Below are positions 7,147 to 14,512 of a stretch of 33,335 nt of DNA, one piece after another. The stretch is from an uncultured Gemmatimonadota bacterium. GTDB taxonomy: Bacteria; Latescibacterota; UBA2968; UBA8231. Location of the stretch: the NCBI GenBank assembly GCA_903893785.1, contig CAITNQ010000174.1, forward strand, positions 1-33,335, written 5' to 3'. Position 1 is the stretch's first letter. Each line of letters starts with the position of its first letter. The notes under the pieces are model-generated. The model was not told the origin of the DNA. It did not search any database and worked only from the letters and a program-made list of their open reading frames with translations. The translations under genes and the position numbers were made by a program.

Positions 7147-8055
7147 TCACTCGGCCCCGGGAGCGAACGAACGCACGTCGGGGGCCACAGCGGCCAGCAG
7201 GCGGGTGATCTCGCGACGGTCGTCGGCGTCCAGGGCCAGCGCGCCGGCCGGGGCCCGTTCGATCAGCGAGGTAAAGACGCCGCGTCGCTTCAGGATGTAG
7301 CGCATGAAGGGATGCGTCTCCAGGTTGATCAACGGCAGCAGACGGCGGTGGAGGTCGCGGGCCGCCGCTTCGTTTCCCTGCCACCACAATTCGTACACCT
7401 GGGCCAGCAAGTCGCCGAATTCGCAGGCCGGCATGTTGCCGTTGCCACCTCGGTGCAGCTCGTCAGGAATGTGCTTGCCCCCGGCGCCGCCAAAGATGGT
7501 CTTGATCCGGTCGCCGGCAGCGTGCCGGACCTCGGCCACGTGCTTGGGGCCCGGGCTGCGCTCTTCCTTGACATACTCGATGGCCGGGACTTCGGTGGCC
7601 AGTTGCGCGATCTGCTCGCCCCTCAGCGGCGCGTAGCCGTCGGCGTTCTGGATCATGATCGGTCCGTCGAAGGCGTCCGCCAGGCGGTGGAACATGTCCA
7701 GGGCAACGGTCTGGTTGGTACGCGCAGGAGCCATCGCAATGATGGCGTCGGCACCGGCCTGCCGCGCGGCGCGCGCGAACAGCAGTACCTGCGGCACCGA
7801 CACGCCGGAGCAACCGAAGACCACGGGGATGCGGCCGTTCACCGAAGCCAGCACGGCATCCAGGTGGCGCACCCTTTCGTCTTCTCCCAGGAAGTAGAAC
7901 TCCCCCACCATCACCGGCCAGACGATGCCGTGCTGGCCACTGCGGCAGCAGAAGTCCGCCACTGACTTCAGGTCTGCCGTGTGCACCTCGAGGTTGTCGT
8001 CGTACGGTGTTGGCAGCAGGCCGAACAGGCCTTTCATAACTCCGTGCCGCCCCAT
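7147..8055 (-). CDS. DapA-family aldolase/lyase with altered active site
   Basis: The 302-residue protein is a (beta/alpha)8-barrel of the DHDPS/N-acetylneuraminate lyase superfamily (Pfam DHDPS). The Schiff-base lysine is Lys163 in IEYVKEE, matching the IK-E/D motif of the family. Other usual residues are changed: the GTTGE loop reads PVMVGE at about 47-52, so the two threonines are absent, and the YNxP tyrosine position reads IQNAD (Gln136). A true dihydrodipicolinate synthase or a standard NanA is therefore unlikely; another 2-keto-acid aldolase or dehydratase is more probable. The start at 8055 is backed by GGGAGG at 8069-8064, eight bases upstream; a second ATG at codon 7 is less likely. 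The gene follows the GH116 gene after 200 bp, in which I see only a short GCCGCC/GGCGGC stem at 8091-8106. Confidence 0.85.
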   Translation of the reverse strand: MGRHGVMKGLFGLLPTPYDDNLEVHTADLKSVADFCCRSGQHGIVWPVMVGEFYFLGEDERVRHLDAVLASVNGRIPVVFGCSGVSVPQVLLFARAARQAGADAIIAMAPARTNQTVALDMFHRLADAFDGPIMIQNADGYAPLRGEQIAQLATEVPAIEYVKEERSPGPKHVAEVRHAAGDRIKTIFGGAGGKHIPDELHRGGNGNMPACEFGDLLAQVYELWWQGNEAAARDLHRRLLPLINLETHPFMRYILKRRGVFTSLIERAPAGALALDADDRREITRLLAAVAPDVRSFAPGAE

Positions 8056-8255
8056 GTGTTCACCCTCCCGGTTAGGTATGCTGCATCACCGCCGCCTGGG
8101 GGCGGCACCACTTGGCGTTTGAGCCATGCGCGCCCCAAAATACCACCGGACTCGCGCGTCGGCCAGACGCCTGGCCCGGGGCCACTCCATCGGCGCTGCC
8201 GGGCCGCTAGTCGCCCGACCCGGGCCTTGGCGAAGCGTCTGCGCCTGGCGCGCCG

Positions 8256-10673
8256 CTAGCCAGCGTCCGCCGCCGCCAGGATCCGCTGGACCAGGCCACC
8301 CGATCGCGTTGGGCCGCCGAAATCCTGCCCGGCCAGAGCGGCCGGGAGGCACCACAGGTTCATGCACTGGAAGTAGTCCACCCAGCCATTGGCGTCGTCT
8401 GGGGCGCCCTCGTCGGTGTTGCCACGAGTGCGGTTGGGCTGTTCCCAGGAGCATCCCTGGCGGCAGATCAGGCTGTCCCAGGTCCGCCGCGCCAGCTCCA
8501 GTCCGAAGTCCCGCTGCCCCGCGTATATGTAATTCATGGCCAACATGGCGACCTCGGCCGGGAACGAGGAGTAGGCCCCGTAGTCCCAGGTGCCGGGGCG
8601 GGCTGCGTCCCGTGGCGTACCGTCGACCCGGGCGTAGTTGACCGCACCGTACCGGGTCAGCCCGACGTTACAGCGCCGCACGGTGGCCAGGGTGGCCTCC
8701 AGATGCGAGCGCGGCACCAGCGAGCCCAAGCCGTGATGCGCGGCGATCCACTCGCCGTCGAGCTGGAACCCGAAGACCAGATCAGACCGGCGCCCGCTGA
8801 GCGGATCCAGGCAGTTCGTGTAGTGCGTCCCCTGCCAGAGATGCTCCTCCAGGGCCGCAGACCCGGCCGCTGCCCAGGCCGCACAGCGGTCGCCGAAGGC
8901 CGGTTCGCCGGCCAGTCGGGCCATTCGCTCGGCCAGGCGCAACTGCGCCAGGTGGAGCAAGCCGACGTGGGCCGTCAGGCCGTACCACCCCGGGTGATCG
9001 GCCTCGAACCATTCCCGAGGCGGATCTTCGCCGCTGTCCGGACTGGGCATGGCAATGACCCGCTCACCGATGCCGTAGCCAGCGGCGGTACACAGGCCCA
9101 TCGTCCATTCAGTGCAGCGGGCCACCATGGGGAAGAACTCGGCCACCCGGGCCGCGTCACCGTGGCACATCAGGTAGCGGTCGACCATTGCCACCAGCGA
9201 GATGCCGTTGGTGGCAAACTGGTATCCCCGCGAGGCGCAGGCGAAGTCCGCCGGCGGCGTCCCGGTTGTGCAGCCGCCGAACGACCAGGTGGGGGCACCG
9301 TCGGCGAACTGGAAACCGCTATACCCGCGCAGCGTCGACAACGCCAGCGACGGGAAGAAGTACACCAGGGGCTGATTGCCATAGAAGGTGTTGGGCAGGC
9401 ACTCGGTCTGCGGGCACCCTCGTGGTGACTCGTTCATGCCGAACAGGCCGTCTTCCGGCCTGACCCATGCGGGCACGCCCTGGCCGGCTTGCGCCCACAG
9501 ACCGTCTTCGGTTATCAGGTGCAGGACGTTCACCAGTGACTCACGCAGCCACACGGGCAGGGCGGTCTCCGCATATACCACCTGCTGCCACGCCAGCACG
9601 CGGGCCAGCAGCGACGCGCGCTCGGTCGCCAACCGCTGCAGGGCAGCGACCGGCTCGGGGTAGTGGCGGGCGTACATGTGCCGGTAGGTGCGAGGCGCGC
9701 CGGCCCAGTTGTAGCCGCCCCCATTCCAGGTGGGAGCGCACCAGGTCAGACTGAACTGCAGGGTCGCGGTCTCGCCGGCGGCCAGGGCGAAGTCGACCGC
9801 CAGACTGCTGCCAGGCTCGTCGGCGTTGGCCACCGGCAGCTGGCGAGCCATTGCGCTCCAGGCGCTGCCCCGAGCTCCCAGGGCCGCGCCGGTGCGCCAC
9901 CGCGACGACGGCACGTCGAGCACCGCCAGGGCATAGGACGCCAACGGCGCGGTCACCAGGACGCCACCATAGCGCGGATCGTCGATGGCGGTGCGCCCGA
10001 AGGTGGCTGCACCGGCCTCCCGTGGATCCGGGCCGGGGAAGGACAAAGCCACACTACCCGACTGGGGTCCTGTCGCGCGGTTGCGCACGTGGACTTCAAA
10101 AACGGCGCCCGGGAGCATGGAGGCTTCCACGTCTCCGGGCAGGAAGGGCACCCAGGCGCGCAGACCGACGGCCACCGGGGCGTCGGTTTCGAATTCCAGA
10201 TCAGCGACCGGGTAGTGACCCCAGTAATGGATCTGGTCGGGCAGCCTGACGCCGTCCAGATCCAGCTTCTCGGCACCTGGCAGCAGGGGTTCGGTGCAGG
10301 TCACCCAGCCATCACCCTCCCACCGACGGTACCCTTCCGATCCGCGGTATTGGTATTCCCCCACGGCCTGTTTGGGCTCGGGCCGGCACAGCACCCAGGT
10401 GTTACCGCCGGTTGCCAAACCGAGTAGGGGCAGGTTGAGGGGCCCGCGCCGCGGTGTGAAGGTGTTGAACAGGGTGCAGTACCCCCACAACCCCGTGGTA
10501 TCTAGGTCGATGCAGCCGGTGTCGATGCCCCCGAGCGGCATGCCGTTGGGGGCCCGGTCGGCCGACCGGTGGATCACGCCGCAAGCCGGCCCGGCGAAGC
10601 CTGCCGCGGCGAAATCGCGCCACTGGCGCGACGGCAGGTCCAGCGGGAAAAGCCGCTCACAGTCAGACACCAT
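8256..10673 (-). CDS. GH116-family glycoside hydrolase (GBA2/DUF608-like)
   Basis: The 805-residue protein has the two-part architecture of GH116: an N-terminal beta-domain (about 25-360) with the typical opening GMPLGGIDTGCIDLD at 44-58, and an (alpha/alpha)6 catalytic domain (about 365-800). Catalytic-domain landmarks are PQTECLPNTFYGNQPLVYF at about 421-439, the FGFQLDGEWIA segment at 635-644 and AVNYARVDGTPRD at 677-689. Known members cleave beta-glucosides, beta-xylosides or glucosylceramide. No signal peptide is present, so action in the cytoplasm is likely. In the segment that usually reads DQL(A/C)GQW, this protein has FQLDGEW, so the expected acid/base Asp may be missing (see findings). 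GGAGGAGG directly before the ATG supports the start, and the gene follows the sialidase-like gene after only 21 bp. Confidence 0.85.
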   Translation of the reverse strand: MVSDCERLFPLDLPSRQWRDFAAAGFAGPACGVIHRSADRAPNGMPLGGIDTGCIDLDTTGLWGYCTLFNTFTPRRGPLNLPLLGLATGGNTWVLCRPEPKQAVGEYQYRGSEGYRRWEGDGWVTCTEPLLPGAEKLDLDGVRLPDQIHYWGHYPVADLEFETDAPVAVGLRAWVPFLPGDVEASMLPGAVFEVHVRNRATGPQSGSVALSFPGPDPREAGAATFGRTAIDDPRYGGVLVTAPLASYALAVLDVPSSRWRTGAALGARGSAWSAMARQLPVANADEPGSSLAVDFALAAGETATLQFSLTWCAPTWNGGGYNWAGAPRTYRHMYARHYPEPVAALQRLATERASLLARVLAWQQVVYAETALPVWLRESLVNVLHLITEDGLWAQAGQGVPAWVRPEDGLFGMNESPRGCPQTECLPNTFYGNQPLVYFFPSLALSTLRGYSGFQFADGAPTWSFGGCTTGTPPADFACASRGYQFATNGISLVAMVDRYLMCHGDAARVAEFFPMVARCTEWTMGLCTAAGYGIGERVIAMPSPDSGEDPPREWFEADHPGWYGLTAHVGLLHLAQLRLAERMARLAGEPAFGDRCAAWAAAGSAALEEHLWQGTHYTNCLDPLSGRRSDLVFGFQLDGEWIAAHHGLGSLVPRSHLEATLATVRRCNVGLTRYGAVNYARVDGTPRDAARPGTWDYGAYSSFPAEVAMLAMNYIYAGQRDFGLELARRTWDSLICRQGCSWEQPNRTRGNTDEGAPDDANGWVDYFQCMNLWCLPAALAGQDFGGPTRSGGLVQRILAAADAG

Positions 10674-10694
10674 GGACCTCCTCCGCGGATGATG

Positions 10695-11843
10695 TCAGCC
10701 CAGACAGAGTTCCAGGGCTAGCATGCGGTACACGCCAGCGGCCGTGTCGAACTGACCGAACGCGTACAGCGCGCGGCCCTCCGCCTGGTGGATGAACTGG
10801 CCGTTCATCACGTTGTAGTGTTTGGTGAAGGGGCGGCCCTCCGGATCGCGCTGGAGCACCAGTTCAGTGTGCCAGGACACCCCCTCGTCGTGCGAGCGGG
10901 CCAGGTGCAGGCCGAACAGGTCGGTCTCCGCCAGCGGGTGAACGGCGCGCGCATAGGGCACTCGGCAGGCGTGCAGCAGGCTGCCGTCGGGCAGGACCCA
11001 GCCGACACCCGCGGCGCCCGTGCCGGCCACCCCGATGGCAACCGGAGTCGACCAGCTCTCGCCGGCATCCACCGAGACCGAGCGGAAGAACCAGGTGTCA
11101 CGCGGGCTGTTGGCCAACCGGCCCAGGCGCTCTCGACCCCGAATGAGTGACACCAAGCGCCCATTCGGCAGGGCGAAGAGGCTTTGTTCGTTGAAGCCGG
11201 CCGGGTACCCCGAGTCGCCGGGGCGATCGCGGATGGCAGCGTCGGGTTCGTACCCGACTTGACGGTAACGCCAGGTGCAGCCGTCGTCGTCGCTGAGCAG
11301 CACACCGCACTGCCAATTCTCCCCGCGGTGGGCCACGCCCCAGATGGCGAAGACCAACCGCCCGTCTGCCAGCTCCACGCCACGCTCGACGAACTGCTCG
11401 CCGAGGAAGGTGCCGGGGGGGTGGCGGGCCCAGGTGAAGTCGCCGGCGCCTGCCTCCCGGCGCCCCATGACCAGCGTGTAGGCCCTGAAGCCCAGGTCCT
11501 GGTAGAAGCGCTTGGCCTCGTCGCCCAGCGACATGTGCGCGCCATTGACCAGCAGGGACCCACGCCGCGTGGGTCCGGACACGACCAAGCCAAGGGACTG
11601 GCGCGCCAGGTCACCCGTCAACGGCGGGCCGAACGGAGTGGGCGGCGACCAGGTGCGACCGGCGTCGCACGTGGTTGTCTGGAACGGGTGCTGGCCCGCC
11701 TCGTCGTCCTCGAAGGGGCCGCTGCCGAACACCCCGAGCCAATGGTCACCCAGATCGACGATCGAGCCGCCGATGGTGCCGTGGCCGCGGTACGACCCCG
11801 AGTAGAGCACGCGGTAGCCGACGACGCGGATGCGACAGTCCAT
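10695..11843 (-). CDS. Sialidase-like BNR/Asp-box protein
   Basis: The 382-residue protein has four Asp boxes of the S/T-x-D-x-G-x-T/S-W type: residues 58-65 (TCDAGRTW), 184-191 (SDDDGCTW), 257-264 (SVDAGESW) and 317-324 (SHDEGVSW). These mark a six-bladed beta-propeller of the sialidase/exo-alpha-sialidase superfamily; GFNEQSLFALPNGRL at 216-230 is a further family segment. I cannot place the full set of sialidase arginines, so the activity may be on another glycan. No signal peptide is present. The frame stays open 123 codons farther upstream, but that part is the 18-bp repeat array. The ATG at 11843 has GGAGG four bases upstream and directly precedes the conserved part, so I use it. It is the first gene of the sialidase-GH116-aldolase-GNAT run. 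Confidence 0.75.
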   Translation of the reverse strand: MDCRIRVVGYRVLYSGSYRGHGTIGGSIVDLGDHWLGVFGSGPFEDDEAGQHPFQTTTCDAGRTWSPPTPFGPPLTGDLARQSLGLVVSGPTRRGSLLVNGAHMSLGDEAKRFYQDLGFRAYTLVMGRREAGAGDFTWARHPPGTFLGEQFVERGVELADGRLVFAIWGVAHRGENWQCGVLLSDDDGCTWRYRQVGYEPDAAIRDRPGDSGYPAGFNEQSLFALPNGRLVSLIRGRERLGRLANSPRDTWFFRSVSVDAGESWSTPVAIGVAGTGAAGVGWVLPDGSLLHACRVPYARAVHPLAETDLFGLHLARSHDEGVSWHTELVLQRDPEGRPFTKHYNVMNGQFIHQAEGRALYAFGQFDTAAGVYRMLALELCLG

Positions 11844-11847
11844 GGTA

Positions 11848-11852
11848 CCTCC
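11848..11852 (-). promoter_or_regulatory. Shine-Dalgarno site deciding the sialidase start
   Basis: On the minus strand the sequence reads CCGGAGGTACCATGGACTG, with GGAGG at 11852-11848 and the ATG at 11843-11841. The upstream alternative start at 12212 has no comparable site and would force translation of the whole 18-bp repeat array. Confidence 0.65.
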
Positions 11853-11920
11853 GGGGGAAGGCAAGGGTGGCGGTGGCGCCGGGCCGTGCGGGCAAAGAAG
11901 GCAGTGGCTCCGGGCGGGCG

Positions 11921-12172
11921 CAAGACCGGCCACCGATGCAGGACCTGCCACCGGCGCAGGACCTGCCACCGATGCAGGACCAGCCAGCGACGCAGACCCG
12001 GCGGCCGACGCAATACCCGCCACCGGCCTAAAACCGGCCACCGACGCAGGACCGGCCACCGACGCAGGACCGGCCACCGACGCAGGGCCGGCCACCGACG
12101 CAAGACCTGCCACCGGCGCAGGACCTGCCACCGACGCAGGACCTGCCACCGACGCAGAACCGGCGTTCCGCG
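11921..12172. repeat. 18-bp tandem repeat array, 14 units
   Basis: Fourteen consecutive 18-bp units fill 11921-12172 with no spacers. The consensus on the plus strand is CAGGACCKGCCACCGACG (K = G or T). Units at 12047 and 12065 are identical, as are those at 12119 and 12137; the outer units and the ones at 11993-12046 are more diverged. The period is a multiple of three, so every frame reads as a hexapeptide repeat (for example PASVAG on the minus strand). The array lies between divergent genes, which favours a non-coding minisatellite, though translation of the array cannot be excluded. Confidence 0.9.
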
Positions 12173-12179
12173 GCCATGG

Positions 12180-12208
12180 TTGACACGGAGGCGCCGACAC
12201 GGTACCGT
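12180..12208 (+). promoter_or_regulatory. Candidate sigma70 promoter for kup
   Basis: A perfect TTGACA (12180-12185) is followed after 17 bp by TACCGT (12203-12208), which matches the -10 consensus only at three positions. It starts 8 bp after the last 18-bp repeat unit. A start near 12215 would give a kup leader of about 190 nt. The weak -10 limits confidence. Confidence 0.35.
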
Positions 12209-12406
12209 ACATCGATCCACTGTATCGCCGAATCCTGCGCGTGGCAGGAGCGGGGGAACCAGAATCCGGGGCGTATCGCCGCGTTGGCGTAGGGCAAGCT
12301 CTTCGGCCCGATCCCGTCAGCTAACCTCGCAGGCGTCGAAGGGTAGTGCCTCCCGAGCAGGCCGCGGGGCTCTACCTCGCTGTCGTTCCGAACCGGGAGA
12401 GCCACG

Positions 12407-14356
12407 GTGACTGCGACGTCCCCGCCGGGCGCGGTACTGCCGCCCCCTGTTTCCCCCCGAGCCCCCCGCCACGCAGCCCCGGCGCCGACCGGCTGGCGTG
12501 CTACCGCAGCCCTGGCAGTTGGCGCGCTCGGGGTGGTGTACGGCGACATCGGCACCAGTCCGCTGTACGCCGTCCGTGAGTGCTTTAACGGTCCTCACGG
12601 GGTGGCCGCCACCGCCGCCAACGTGATCGGCCTGCTGTCACTGGTCTGCTGGTCTCTGACCCTGGTGGTGACGGTCAAATACGTCCTGTTCATTGTGCGG
12701 GCCGACCACGACGGTGAAGGCGGCATCTACGCCCTGCTATCGCTGGTACCCCGGCCGCCAACGGGTCATTCGCCGCGTTCTTACCGGATCTTGGCCCTGG
12801 CAGCCATGGCCGGAGCCGCCCTGCTGTACGGCGACGGCATCATCACGCCGGCCATCTCGGTCCTGTCGGCGATTGAGGGGTTGGCGGTGGCCACCGACCG
12901 CGCCCAACCCCTGGTGGTGCCCCTTACCTGCCTGGTGCTGCTGCTGCTGTTCGCGGCCCAACGGCAGGGGACCGCGCGCATCGGCCGTGTGTTCGGGCCC
13001 TTGATGCTGGCCTGGTTCGCTGCCATCGGGGCGTTGGGCCTGGCGGCGGTGGTGGCCAGCCCGGCCATCCTGCGCGCCCTCGACCCGACCAGTGCGGTGG
13101 GTTTCCTGGCCGCCAACCGCGTCCATGGCCTGGTGGTGATGGGCGCCGTGGTGCTGTGTGTCACCGGGGGGGAGGCCCTGTACGCGGACCTGGGCCACTT
13201 CGGGCGCCGCCCCATCCGCGTGTCGTGGATGCTGGTCGCGTTCCCAGCGCTGCTGCTGAACTACCTTGGTCAGGGAGCCCTGCTGCTGCAGCGCCCGACC
13301 GCGGCCGCCAACCCCTTCTACGGTTTGGTGCCGGCGCCCCTGCTGTACCCCATGGTTGCCCTGTCGACGGTGGCCACGGTCATCGCCTCGCAAGCCCTGA
13401 TCTCGGGGGTGTTCTCGCTGACGCAGCAGGGCATGCACCTGGGGTATCTGCCGCGGCTGCGCATTGTCCACACGTCTGCGGCTACCCGCGGCCAGATCTA
13501 CGCGCCGCAGGTGAACCGAGCGTTGACGCTGGCATGCCTTGTCCTGGTCGTCGCATTCGGCAGCAGCAGCCGCCTGGCGGCCGCGTACGGGATCGCGGTG
13601 ACCGCCACCATGGCCATCACCTCCGCGCTGTTTTATGTCGTCGCGACCCGTACCTGGCGCTGGCGCCGACGTTACGCCCTGCCTCTGGTGGCGGCTTTCT
13701 TGGCCGTGGACCTGGCCTTCCTCGGGCCCAATCTCCTCAAGGTACCGGATGGCGGCTGGGTTACGCTGGCGGTGGCGGCGGCGGTCAGCCTGGCCATGGC
13801 CACGTGGCGCGATGGCCGCACGGCCCTGGCGGAGCGCATGGCCCGGGTCCGCTTCCCCATCGAGATGTTCGTTGCCGACGTCGCCCGGTGCCAGCCTCAA
13901 CGAGTGCCGGGCACGGCGGTCTTCATGACCCTGTCGGCCACCGACACGCCCATGGCCCTGCTGCACCACTTCAAACACACCCCCGCGCTGCACCAGACTA
14001 TCGTGCTGTTGTCGATGGCGTCGGCCGATGCCCCTGAGGTGACGGCCGAGGACCGGCTGGCGGTGACCGACCTTGGCCAGGGCTTCTTCCGGGTGGTCTC
14101 GCGCTACGGTTACATGGAGCGTCCAGCCGCGCCTGAGGTCCTCCTCCAGGCTGCTTCGCAGGGCCTGATCACCCATCCGTTCACTACCACCTACTTCCTA
14201 GGTCGGGAGAATCTCCTGACCAGCGGAACATCATCTATGTGGAAGTGGCGGAAGGGGTTATTCTCGTTCATGTCGCGCAACGCCTACACTGCCCCGGCGT
14301 TCTTCGGCATTCCACCGGACCGGGTCGTCGAAATCGGCGTGCAGCTGGAGCTGTAG
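12407..14356 (+). CDS. kup: Kup-family low-affinity potassium transporter
   Basis: The 649-residue inner-membrane protein belongs to the KUP/HAK/KT family and should import K+ in symport with protons. Signature segments are all present: GVVYGDIGTSPLYA at about 42-55, RADHDGEGGIYALL at 98-111, YGDGIITPAISVLSAIEGL at 141-159 and GGEALYADLGHFG at 254-266. About twelve hydrophobic helices fill residues 33-470, followed by a cytoplasmic tail of about 180 residues. Length is normal for bacterial Kup. The start is GTG at 12407 with GGGAG seven bases upstream; the first 29 residues are Pro/Ala-rich and precede the family core. It is transcribed away from the sialidase operon and followed 156 bp later by the UPF0182 gene on the same strand. 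Confidence 0.95.
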   Translation: MTATSPPGAVLPPPVSPRAPRHAAPAPTGWRATAALAVGALGVVYGDIGTSPLYAVRECFNGPHGVAATAANVIGLLSLVCWSLTLVVTVKYVLFIVRADHDGEGGIYALLSLVPRPPTGHSPRSYRILALAAMAGAALLYGDGIITPAISVLSAIEGLAVATDRAQPLVVPLTCLVLLLLFAAQRQGTARIGRVFGPLMLAWFAAIGALGLAAVVASPAILRALDPTSAVGFLAANRVHGLVVMGAVVLCVTGGEALYADLGHFGRRPIRVSWMLVAFPALLLNYLGQGALLLQRPTAAANPFYGLVPAPLLYPMVALSTVATVIASQALISGVFSLTQQGMHLGYLPRLRIVHTSAATRGQIYAPQVNRALTLACLVLVVAFGSSSRLAAAYGIAVTATMAITSALFYVVATRTWRWRRRYALPLVAAFLAVDLAFLGPNLLKVPDGGWVTLAVAAAVSLAMATWRDGRTALAERMARVRFPIEMFVADVARCQPQRVPGTAVFMTLSATDTPMALLHHFKHTPALHQTIVLLSMASADAPEVTAEDRLAVTDLGQGFFRVVSRYGYMERPAAPEVLLQAASQGLITHPFTTTYFLGRENLLTSGTSSMWKWRKGLFSFMSRNAYTAPAFFGIPPDRVVEIGVQLEL

Positions 14357-14393
14357 CCGCTAGTTGACCGCGCGCCGGCTACCGCCGTCCGTA

Positions 14394-14435
14394 GGGGGCA
14401 GCGTCAGGGGGTGCGTTGCCGTTTCGGCTGCCCCC
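14394..14435 (+). terminator. Possible hairpin terminator after kup
   Basis: GGGGGCAGC at 14394-14402 pairs perfectly with GCTGCCCCC at 14427-14435 (9-bp stem, 24-nt loop), 38 bp after the kup stop. Only two T residues follow, so it is at best a weak intrinsic terminator, and read-through into the UPF0182 gene is possible. Confidence 0.3.
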
Positions 14436-14512
14436 CTTGGCAGGAGACCGGTCCGGCCGCGCCTGGGTGCGGGTGCCGGCGCCGGACGCCGCGGACACGC
14501 CGGAGGTGGCCA

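Larger units (their letters stand above)
11844..12406. other. Divergent intergenic region between sialidase and kup
   Basis: These 563 bp separate the minus-strand sialidase-like gene from plus-strand kup. About half is the 18-bp repeat array (11921-12172). To its right lies a candidate kup promoter (12180-12208) and a leader of roughly 190 nt, ending in GGGAG (12395-12399) before the kup GTG. ORFs spanning the array in several frames are by-products of a period divisible by three in GC-rich DNA and have no recognisable domain. I see no convincing promoter for the sialidase side. Confidence 0.7.

Noticed and set aside
7147..8055. Calling the DapA-like gene nanA because of the sialidase-like neighbour
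   Set aside because: The catalytic Tyr of the YNxP motif and the Ser/Thr of the GxxGE loop are absent, so N-acetylneuraminate lyase activity is not supported.
11921..12172. CRISPR array
   Set aside because: Units are 18 bp and directly adjacent, with no unique spacers and no cas genes nearby.
12737..14176. Long minus-strand ORF (about 479 codons) opposite kup
   Set aside because: Gln/Arg/His-rich translation without motifs, fully antisense to a clear Kup protein; typical of high-GC DNA.
14411..14512. N-terminal extension of the UPF0182 protein from a GTG at 14411
   Set aside because: Cys/Arg-rich stretch overlapping the hairpin after kup; the ATG at 14513 has GGAGG at ideal distance.
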